From contig CAKOXR010000040.1 in the NCBI GenBank assembly GCA_934130215.1, forward strand, positions 1-8,084: 8,084 bases of DNA, read 5' to 3'. Source of the DNA: an uncultured Bacilli bacterium. Its GTDB lineage: Bacteria > Bacillota_I > Bacilli_A > RF39 > UBA660. The notes beneath the pieces are model-generated. The model searched no databases. It saw nothing but the letters and a program-made list of their open reading frames with translations, and was not told where the DNA came from. Both the position numbers and the translations under genes were made by a program. Shown one piece after another: positions 1 to 4,817 of this stretch; positions within the stretch are counted from its first letter, which is position 1; each line of letters starts with the position of its first letter.

Positions 1-50
1 CAAACCCTTATAAAATCTAGTAAAAATTGATTTTTAAATTTATAAATTAA

Positions 51-105
51 GTCAGTGGCTAATTAGGTATGAACCGTGTGTTCTAGCCAACTGAACTATC
101 CCGCC
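51..105 (-). pseudogene. tRNA-Met(CAU) 5' half, 3' half lost or decayed
   Basis: On the minus strand the sequence starts as a normal tRNA: acceptor 5' strand GGCGGGA (105 to 99), a D-arm with GTTC/GAAC stems, then the CACGG strand of the anticodon stem and the loop TTCATAC with anticodon CAT (69-71 on plus). After the loop the match fails. The expected CCGTG strand is replaced by CTAAT, no T-arm with a TTCGA core follows, and no TCCCGCC acceptor partner or CCA appears before the window ends. A short GCCACTGAC stretch may be a decayed variable/T-arm remnant. It lies about 70 nt downstream of the tRNA-Glu on the same strand and was probably part of the same operon. It could be a decayed duplicate, one side of an integration or recombination event in the anticodon arm, a gene split by an intron extending past position 1, or a contig-edge artefact. 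Confidence 0.6.
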
Positions 106-176
106 ATTAAGTAAGCATTATTAATATATCACATAATAATATAAAATACAATACCTTTTTTTAAAAAATATATAAT

Positions 177-253
177 TGGTAGCCTGTACGGGGTTCGAAC
201 CCGTGAATGTAACCTTGAGAGGGTTATGTGTTAACCAATTTCACCAACAGGCC
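177..253 (-). tRNA. tRNA-Glu (anticodon CUC) with encoded CCA
   Basis: The minus strand folds as a full cloverleaf: acceptor GGCCTGT/ACAGGCT (one G-U closing pair), D-arm with the G18-G19 loop, anticodon stem TAACC/GGTTA around loop CTCTCAA, a 5-nt variable region, T-arm ACGGG-TTCGAAC-CCCGT, discriminator A, and CCA encoded at 177-179. The loop places CUC at positions 34-36 behind the invariant U33, so it reads GAG (Glu). The weak 13-22 pair in the D-arm is common in glutamate tRNAs. A promoter-like sequence lies about 20 nt upstream (274-302). Confidence 0.93.
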
Positions 254-273
254 ATAATTTACAAAACAATAAT

Positions 274-302
274 ATTTTATCATATTTTAAATAACTATGC
301 AA
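274..302 (-). promoter_or_regulatory. Putative promoter of the tRNA block
   Basis: On the minus strand there is a weak -35 TTGCAT (297-302), a 17-nt spacer and a -10 TAAAAT (274-279) with an upstream TGA, an extended -10. The tRNA-Glu 5' end is 20 nt beyond the -10. Only three of six -35 bases fit, so the call rests mainly on the -10 and its position. Confidence 0.45.
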
Positions 303-344
303 CAAAAATATAAAATAAATAGCATATAATGGTTTGATATGCAC

Positions 345-396
345 AAAAAAAGAACCTTACTATAATAATATTAACCTTATATAGAAAGTAGGTTCT
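345..396 (-). terminator. Terminator-like hairpin after the 475-1038 lipoprotein gene
   Basis: On the minus strand, arms AGAACC(T)ACT and AGTAAGGTTCT (one bulged A) flank a loop of about 25 nt, and the second arm runs straight into a run of T. It lies 79 bp past the stop of the lipoprotein gene and in its direction, so rho-independent termination is the simplest reading. The long loop is unusual. The stretch 254-474 otherwise holds the tRNA promoter, a weak 6-bp inverted repeat GCATAT/ATATGC (322-342) and a doubtful plus-strand ORF of 37 codons (400-513). The inverted repeat plus ORF start could instead be the eroded end of an insertion sequence. Confidence 0.5.
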
Positions 397-474
397 CATA
401 TGAATATGATACCATCAAATTTTATAAATGCCTTAAAAAGTGAAATAAAAAATGTAATTAATAAAATAATGTTA

Positions 475-1038
475 TTATTTTGTTTTAACTTTAACAGAAT
501 TAATAATTTTTAAACCTTCAGCAATTCTAGGCTCTAACTCTCTTATTTCATCAAGTAAATAGTATTCTTTCCCATTATAACCTTCAACATAATCATTTGC
601 ATCAACAAGACAAACTTGATAACTATTTTCCATCAAATATTTGTAATATTCTTCATTATAAGTTGTACTTATACCATCAGAATAAACAAGCAAATTTTCA
701 TTTGGTAAATTATATAGCTCAACATAAATTCCTAGACCACCTAAAATATTTCTTTTATAATATATGTATTCACTTACTTCATATGTTTCTTTATTGAAAA
801 ACAAATATACATTTGCACTATTATATAACTTTACCGCTTGACCATTTTGAATTACATATTTATAATACTCATCTACATTTGAATATTTGGTAGAAATAGA
901 AAAAAGTTTAGGAACTCCATTTTCATCCTTATTACCCTCATCTTTATTACAAGCACATCCAGCAGTTCCAAGCATTACTCCAGCCAATCCTAATGCCAAT
1001 AATTTTTTTTTAATTTCAATTAAATTGTTTTTGTTCAT
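475..1038 (-). CDS. Small predicted lipoprotein of unknown function
   Basis: 187 residues. The N-terminus has basic residues, a hydrophobic stretch (about 13-26) and a lipobox TAGC with C28 as the predicted lipidated cysteine, so the protein should be anchored to the outer face of the membrane. A short acidic, Asn/Lys-rich linker follows (30-41), then a compact domain of about 145 residues unusually rich in Tyr and Asn, with repeated YYKY segments. I do not recognise this domain. The start is supported by AGGGGG six nt upstream of the ATG and by a good promoter behind it. It is transcribed alone: the gene upstream ends at its own terminator, and a hairpin with a T-run lies downstream. Orphan lipoproteins with such linkers are common in gut Bacillota, often as solute-binding or envelope-associated proteins, but nothing in the sequence decides the role. 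Confidence 0.85.
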   Translation of the reverse strand: MNKNNLIEIKKKLLALGLAGVMLGTAGCACNKDEGNKDENGVPKLFSISTKYSNVDEYYKYVIQNGQAVKLYNSANVYLFFNKETYEVSEYIYYKRNILGGLGIYVELYNLPNENLLVYSDGISTTYNEEYYKYLMENSYQVCLVDANDYVEGYNGKEYYLLDEIRELEPRIAEGLKIINSVKVKTK

Positions 1039-1068
1039 ATATATCCCCCTAAAACAAAGTTAAGTTAT

Positions 1069-1096
1069 ATTATAACAAATTTAATTTAAAAATCAA
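1069..1096 (-). promoter_or_regulatory. Promoter of the 475-1038 lipoprotein gene
   Basis: Minus strand: -35 TTGATT (1091-1096), 16-nt spacer, perfect -10 TATAAT (1069-1074) preceded by TGT, an extended -10. The predicted 5' leader is about 25 nt and carries the AGGGGG ribosome binding site. Confidence 0.72.
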
Positions 1097-1129
1097 CTAT
1101 TTTTTTAAAACTTATGGATTAATCAATTA

Positions 1130-1151
1130 AAAATAATGCTCTCATTATTTT
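1130..1151. repeat. Short perfect inverted repeat, possible secondary terminator
   Basis: AAAATAATG and its complement CATTATTTT are separated by a 4-nt loop (CTCT/AGAG) in the gap between the lipoprotein promoter and the end of the DUF362 gene. On the minus strand it is followed by TTAATT rather than a clean T-run. It could be a back-up terminator for the DUF362 gene or chance in AT-rich DNA. Confidence 0.35.
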
Positions 1152-1198
1152 AATAAAAAGATTTTATCAAATAAAAATTACAAAATTTTATAATTAAA

Positions 1199-1219
1199 AA
1201 TCTCTTTATTAAAGAGATT
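1199..1219 (-). terminator. Rho-independent terminator overlapping the DUF362 stop codon
   Basis: A perfect 9-bp stem AATCTCTTT/AAAGAGATT with a 3-nt loop, followed on the minus strand by TTTAATTAT. The first arm lies within the last codons (Asn-Glu-Ser-Leu) and the TAA stop is at the loop, so the hairpin overlaps coding sequence. Confidence 0.75.
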
Positions 1220-2096
1220 CATTATCAATATTTATTAATTCATATTCTTTTGAACCAAAACCGAGATCTAAAGAAGCATCTATTATATATCCTCCATTTC
1301 TTGTTTCAATTCGATCAATTAATTTATCTTTCCCATCACAATTGCTATTATAAATTAAGTCCAAACAAGCTTTATCAAGTGCAACTGGATCTAAACTGGC
1401 AAGAACCCCAATATCATCCATACAAGGATCTTCCGCTTTTTTACAACAATCACAATCAACACTTATATTTTTCATAATATTAATATAAGCAATATTATTT
1501 TTAAAATGATTATGTATTGAATAAGCAGCATCTGCCATAGATTCTATAAATAAATCTTGATTAGGTAAATTACTCCAAAGTTTATCTACATCATTTGTTT
1601 TACCAGCAGTATGAATATAAGCCTTACCACTACTAGATGCAACACCAATTGATAATTGCTTTAAAGCACCACCAAATCCACCCATAGGATGACCTTTAAA
1701 ATGTGAAATAACAAGCATTGAATCATAATTATCAATATTTTTCCCAACATAATTTTTTTTAATTCTTTTACCATTTGGAATCTCAATAACCTTAGAAGAA
1801 TCACTATCCATAATATCAACATTATAATACTTAGTCCATCCATGATCATCCATTAACTTTTGATGTTTTTCAGTTGTATTTCTCATACCATCATAAGCAG
1901 TATTACACTCAACAACAACTCCCCCTACTCTATTTATTATATCTTTATAAATATCAGGTTTTAAAAAATTTTGATTACCAAATTCTCCAGAATGTAATTT
2001 AACAGCAACCCTACCCTTTAAATTAATTCCTAATTTATCATAAATTTTTTCAATAGAGCCACTACTTATTTCCTTTGTAAAATATACTTTTTCCAT
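1209..2096 (-). CDS. DUF362 family protein with a cysteine cluster
   Basis: 295 residues, collinear with the DUF362 family (often labelled uncharacterised Fe-S center protein). Family hallmarks visible are AVKLHSGE (31-38), the ECNTAYDG segment (63-70), SHFKGHPMGGFGGALKQLSIG (131-151, conserved His/Gly-rich core) and VDCDC...PC..DIG.LASLDPVALD (213-241). Cysteines 215, 217, 218 and 225 form a compact cluster that could bind an Fe-S centre or another metal. Many DUF362 proteins also carry a two-cluster ferredoxin domain with CxxCxxC motifs; none is present here. No signal peptide or membrane segment is seen, so it should be cytoplasmic. Its reaction is unknown; a redox or metal role is inference. 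The start is set by GGAGG five nt upstream of ATG. It is a single-gene unit with its own promoter and a terminator over its stop codon. Confidence 0.9.
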   Translation of the reverse strand: MEKVYFTKEISSGSIEKIYDKLGINLKGRVAVKLHSGEFGNQNFLKPDIYKDIINRVGGVVVECNTAYDGMRNTTEKHQKLMDDHGWTKYYNVDIMDSDSSKVIEIPNGKRIKKNYVGKNIDNYDSMLVISHFKGHPMGGFGGALKQLSIGVASSSGKAYIHTAGKTNDVDKLWSNLPNQDLFIESMADAAYSIHNHFKNNIAYINIMKNISVDCDCCKKAEDPCMDDIGVLASLDPVALDKACLDLIYNSNCDGKDKLIDRIETRNGGYIIDASLDLGFGSKEYELINIDNESL

Positions 2097-2112
2097 ATTA
2101 ACCTCCAGTATA

Positions 2113-2141
2113 ATTGTATCAAATTATAAATAAATTGTCAT
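2113..2141 (-). promoter_or_regulatory. Promoter of the DUF362 gene
   Basis: Minus strand: -35 ATGACA (2136-2141, five of six), 17-nt spacer, -10 TACAAT (2113-2118, five of six) preceded by TGA. It directly abuts the terminator of the upstream kinase-like gene, so the DUF362 gene is probably transcribed on its own with a short leader. Confidence 0.7.
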
Positions 2142-2142
2142 T

Positions 2143-2177
2143 AAAAAAAGTTAAGATAATTAAATATCAAAACTTTT
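2143..2177 (-). terminator. Terminator of the kinase-like gene
   Basis: On the minus strand: arm AAAAGTT, a TT mismatch, inner arm GATA, 6-nt loop, TATC, TT, then AACTTTTTTT. The structure is a symmetric two-part hairpin ending in a T-run, starting six nt after the stop of the kinase-like gene. It is AT-rich and so thermodynamically weak. Confidence 0.55.
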
Positions 2178-2182
2178 ATAAA

Positions 2183-2956
2183 TTAATATTTATTTTTTTT
2201 AAATTCTAAAATCTTATTATCTTTAACATCCTCTATTAAATTAAAAGCTCTATCATATATACTATAATCATTAATAAAACTTTTAATATATTTTAAAGAA
2301 CTTAATTTATCATTATACATTTTTTCATTTATACAATTAATAGATTTTAAATATACTAATTTTTGACTAAACATAAAATAAATCATTTCAATTAAATCAT
2401 CATATATTCTCTCTTCATAAATCCTATTACCACGACCAACTCTAATAAGACCTCCATCAAAATCTATAGGTTGAACTCTAAAATCATTTTTTGAATACAA
2501 AAAGTTAGATTCTTTAATATCTAATTGATAAATACCATGACTCATTAATTCATCAACTGCAATAACAACATCTTTATACATTTTATATAAAACTTCGCTA
2601 TGTTCTTTACTTGAATTATATAAACTATCATGATTATAAAAATATTTTAAAATAACCGCAACAGGTTTTTTATTATAATAAGCAACACCCTTAGGAAGAC
2701 TAGATAATTTAATATTTTTTTGAACATTTGCTAAATAAGATATTTGTTTTTCAGAAATCTTATAACCCTCTAAATCTTCTCTAAATAGATCTTCATCAAA
2801 ACAATTATTTATAATTAAATCAGCACTAAATTTTAAACCAAGACCATTTTCATAAGGTAAAACAATACCAAACCCACCTCTATTTTTAATAATATTATAT
2901 CTATTTTTATCAATCAATTTGTTTAAATTTTCTTTAGATAATTGTATCTTTTCCAT
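2183..2956 (-). CDS. Small protein-kinase-like fold protein
   Basis: 257 residues with the core pattern of the protein kinase-like superfamily. There is a glycine-rich loop RGGFGIV (26-32), a candidate ATP-anchoring Lys at K42 (GLKF), a possible hinge at about 98-106 (PVAVILKYF), a catalytic loop HGIYQLDIKESN (140-151) with D146, K148 and N151, and a metal-binding motif IDFDGG (164-169) in which D165 takes the DFG Asp role. The usual HRD reads QLD. All residues needed for phosphotransfer therefore seem present, so activity is plausible. The C-lobe after the DFD motif is short (about 90 residues). There is no transmembrane segment or sensor domain, so it is probably a cytoplasmic kinase with an unknown target, either protein or small molecule. 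The start follows AGGGGG at five-nt spacing. It is transcribed alone, divergently from the DUF3048 lipoprotein. I do not recognise a named family. Confidence 0.75.
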   Translation of the reverse strand: MEKIQLSKENLNKLIDKNRYNIIKNRGGFGIVLPYENGLGLKFSADLIINNCFDEDLFREDLEGYKISEKQISYLANVQKNIKLSSLPKGVAYYNKKPVAVILKYFYNHDSLYNSSKEHSEVLYKMYKDVVIAVDELMSHGIYQLDIKESNFLYSKNDFRVQPIDFDGGLIRVGRGNRIYEERIYDDLIEMIYFMFSQKLVYLKSINCINEKMYNDKLSSLKYIKSFINDYSIYDRAFNLIEDVKDNKILEFKKNKY

Positions 2957-2973
2957 ACATACCCCCTACTAAA

Positions 2974-3001
2974 ATACTATCACAAATAAAATAAATGTCA
3001 A
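2974..3001 (-). promoter_or_regulatory. Promoter of the kinase-like gene
   Basis: Minus strand: perfect -35 TTGACA (2996-3001), 16-nt spacer, weaker -10 TAGTAT (2974-2979) preceded by TGA. It sits back-to-back with the plus-strand promoter of the DUF3048 gene within a 96-bp divergent gap. Confidence 0.65.
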
Positions 3002-3006
3002 ATTTA

Positions 3007-3035
3007 TATACAATAATTTAAAAAAATGTTATAAT
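3007..3035 (+). promoter_or_regulatory. Promoter of the DUF3048 lipoprotein gene
   Basis: -35 TATACA (3007-3012, four of six), 17-nt spacer, perfect -10 TATAAT (3030-3035) with TGT directly before it (extended -10). The ribosome binding site AGGAGG at 3041-3046 follows within a very short leader. Confidence 0.65.
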
Positions 3036-3052
3036 TAAATAGGAGGTAAAAT

Positions 3053-4063
3053 ATGAAAAAATTTATAATTTCTTTATTTATATTACTAACATTAGTTGGA
3101 TGCTCAAATACAAAACCAAATGTTGATCCAAAGCCAGAACAAGAAAAAGAACAAGAAAAAGAACAAACAAATTGGTTCGTAGATCCAAATAGTAATACAA
3201 GACCATTTGCAGTTATGATAAACTGTCATAATAATGCATTACCACAATCAGACATTAATAAAGCATATATAGTATATGAACTAATGGTTGAAGGTGGAAT
3301 AACAAGAATGTTAGCACTTTACAAAGATAAAAATGTAGAAAAAATTGGTTCTGTTAGAAGTGCTAGATCTCAATACTTAGATTATGTCTTAGAAAACGAT
3401 GCCATTTATGTTTCAGCTGGAGGATCACAAGAAGGAATTAGAATGGTTAATAAATTAGGTATTAATAGAATGGATGTTGATAATAGTTCTTATGGAATTC
3501 GTGATAAAAATTTAAAAAGAGACTATGAACATACTTTATTTACATCAACAGAAAAATTAAAATTAGCAGCCAAAAATTACAATTATAAAACAACAACAGA
3601 TAAATCTTTATTATTAAAATATTCTGAAAAAGAAATAGATTTAAGTAACTATAAAACTGCTATTAAAGCAAATAATATATCAATAAAATATTCAAATTAT
3701 AGAACATCTAAATATACATATGAAACAAGTACAAATTCATATCTAAGATTTATGAACAATAATAAAAATGTTGATTTAACAACAAATGAACAATATAATG
3801 TAAAAAATATAATAGTTTATGGAGTTAAATATACAACATTTTCAAGTGATGGATATTGGGGTTATCAAAAAATTGATAACATCGGTTCTGGTGAAGGATA
3901 TTATATAACAAATGGTTATGCTATACCTATTATTTGGTCTAAAAAAGATAAAACAAGTAAAACAATTTATAAAATAAAAGAAACAAATGAAGAACTAGTT
4001 GCAAATAATGGTAATACATATATCCAAATATATCCAAAAGGAAATGATTTTTCAATAAAATAA
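3053..4063 (+). CDS. DUF3048 domain lipoprotein, YerB-like
   Basis: 336 residues. Signal peptide with basic start, hydrophobic core and lipobox LVGC; C17 is the predicted lipid anchor. A linker (18-40) holds a repeated Glu-Gln-Glu-Lys unit. The N-terminal DUF3048 domain (about 48-180) is recognisable from RPFAVMINCHNNALPQS (50-66), IVYELMVEGGITRMLALY (73-90), EKIGSVRSARSQYLDY (96-111) and AIYVSAGGS (117-125). The C-terminal domain (about 205-330) carries GSGEGYYITNGYAIPIIWSK (278-297), typical of the family. The length is close to that usual for YerB-type proteins. The role is unknown; the protein is expected on the outer membrane face. AGGAGG six nt before the ATG fixes the start. Monocistronic: it has its own promoter and ends at a hairpin shared with the convergent sugar transferase gene. 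Confidence 0.93.
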   Translation: MKKFIISLFILLTLVGCSNTKPNVDPKPEQEKEQEKEQTNWFVDPNSNTRPFAVMINCHNNALPQSDINKAYIVYELMVEGGITRMLALYKDKNVEKIGSVRSARSQYLDYVLENDAIYVSAGGSQEGIRMVNKLGINRMDVDNSSYGIRDKNLKRDYEHTLFTSTEKLKLAAKNYNYKTTTDKSLLLKYSEKEIDLSNYKTAIKANNISIKYSNYRTSKYTYETSTNSYLRFMNNNKNVDLTTNEQYNVKNIIVYGVKYTTFSSDGYWGYQKIDNIGSGEGYYITNGYAIPIIWSKKDKTSKTIYKIKETNEELVANNGNTYIQIYPKGNDFSIK

Positions 4064-4083
4064 AAGGACTTTTAAGTCCTTTT
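4062..4083. terminator. Bidirectional terminator between convergent genes
   Basis: AAAAGGACT/AGTCCTTTT forms a 9-bp stem with a 4-nt TTTA loop. T-runs in both directions suit it to stop transcription of both the DUF3048 gene (stop at 4061-4063) and the sugar transferase gene (stop at 4082-4084). The structure fills the whole 18-bp gap and overlaps parts of both stop codons. Confidence 0.85.
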
Positions 4084-4765
4084 AATTATATACTAATTTT
4101 GTTTGTTTTTCTTCATATAAACAATTATCATCTATATTTTTCCACTGATTTTTTAATGTTTCTAAATCATCAATTCTATCACCTTGTTTTACAGGTTCTT
4201 TAGATCTTGTAATTAAACTACTAAATAATAATTCAATAGTTTTAAAACAAATAATAAAATCATTTATAAAATTAACGGTTTCAACATAATTTAAATCATA
4301 TTTAATTCGTTCTAGTATATTAATACTATTTCTACCACTTGTTTGAGCAAGACCAGTTATACCAGGTTTAACATCATGTCTTCTTTTTTGATTTTCAGTA
4401 TAATATGGAAGTAAATCAGTTGTCCAAGGTCTAGGTCCAATAAAAGACATTTCTCCCCATAAAATGTTAAACAATTGTGGTAATTCATCAAAAGAAGTTT
4501 TTCTTAAAAATTTTCCAACTTTAGTAATTCTTGTATCTTGTTTAACTTTTAATTCATCTTTTTCATCCATAACATTCATACTTCTAAATTTTAAAATTGT
4601 AAATTCTTTATTTTTATAACCTGTTCTTTTTTGTTTATAAAAAACAGGTCCTCCATCTTCTAATTTAATAAATAAACTTATTATTAATAATAAGGGAGTT
4701 AATAAAATTATCAATATTAAACTAAAAATTATATCTAAAATTCTTTTAATAAAATTCTTATACAT
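4082..4765 (-). CDS. Monotopic phosphoglycosyl transferase (bacterial sugar transferase)
   Basis: 227 residues from the chosen start. Members of this family move a sugar-phosphate from a nucleotide sugar to undecaprenyl phosphate at the inner membrane face, the first membrane step of capsule, exopolysaccharide or glycoprotein glycan synthesis. Seen here: KRILDI before a single hydrophobic re-entrant segment (about 10-34), DGGPVFYKQKRTG (37-49), FTILKFRSM (55-63), D77-x-RITKVGKFLRKTSFDELPQLFN (catalytic Asp-Glu pair D93-E94), GEMSFIGPRP (104-113) and KPGITGLAQTSGRN (133-146). The length matches the short PglC-like class without extra membrane helices. The sugar donor cannot be told. The frame stays open to a GTG at 4804, but that lies in a promoter-like sequence, and family proteins begin close to the KRxLDI motif; ATG 4771 is an alternative. 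It follows the ABC gene on the same strand. Confidence 0.95.
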   Translation of the reverse strand: MYKNFIKRILDIIFSLILIILLTPLLLIISLFIKLEDGGPVFYKQKRTGYKNKEFTILKFRSMNVMDEKDELKVKQDTRITKVGKFLRKTSFDELPQLFNILWGEMSFIGPRPWTTDLLPYYTENQKRRHDVKPGITGLAQTSGRNSINILERIKYDLNYVETVNFINDFIICFKTIELLFSSLITRSKEPVKQGDRIDDLETLKNQWKNIDDNCLYEEKQTKLVYN

Positions 4766-4769
4766 ATAC

Positions 4770-4775
4770 ATCACT
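4770..4775 (-). promoter_or_regulatory. Ribosome binding site deciding the sugar transferase start
   Basis: Minus-strand AGTGAT lies four nt before ATG 4765. It resembles the GGTGAT/GGTGA sites before the ATP-grasp and ABC genes and favours this ATG over the ATG at 4771 or the GTG at 4804. Confidence 0.45.
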
Positions 4776-4780
4776 AATAA

Positions 4781-4809
4781 AGTATAACATATTAGAGAAA
4801 TCACTTCAA
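4781..4809 (-). promoter_or_regulatory. Possible internal promoter for the sugar transferase gene
   Basis: Minus strand: -35 TTGAAG (4804-4809, four of six), 17-nt spacer, -10 TATACT (4781-4786, five of six) preceded by TGT. Transcription would begin near 4774, giving a leader of only about ten nt. It could let the sugar transferase be expressed apart from the ABC gene, with which it may also be cotranscribed. Confidence 0.45.
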
Positions 4810-4817
4810 TAAGTTTT

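Noticed and set aside
1..75. Group I intron interrupting the tRNA-Met anticodon loop
   Set aside because: No internal guide sequence pairing with the 5' exon or recognisable intron core is visible in the 70 nt available. It cannot be excluded without sequence left of the window.
400..513. Plus-strand ORF of 37 codons starting MNMIPSNF
   Set aside because: No convincing ribosome binding site or promoter, it overlaps the 3' end of the well-supported opposite lipoprotein gene, and I recognise no family. Kept only as part of a low-interest remnant hypothesis.
597..797. Plus-strand open frame of 66 codons inside the lipoprotein gene, with similar frames at 1250-1477 (plus) and 1661-1849 (minus) inside the DUF362 gene
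   Set aside because: These lie wholly inside well-supported genes in other frames, have no ribosome binding sites, and their translations look like composition artefacts of AT-rich DNA.
3134..3171. Short tandem repeat encoding Glu-Gln-Glu-Lys units
   Set aside because: A low-complexity linker after a lipobox is normal for surface lipoproteins; it has too few units to be called a functional repeat array.
4766..4804. GTG start at 4804 for the sugar transferase (13 extra residues)
   Set aside because: The extra codons overlap a promoter-like TATACT, lack a good ribosome binding site, and extend beyond the usual N-terminus of the family.
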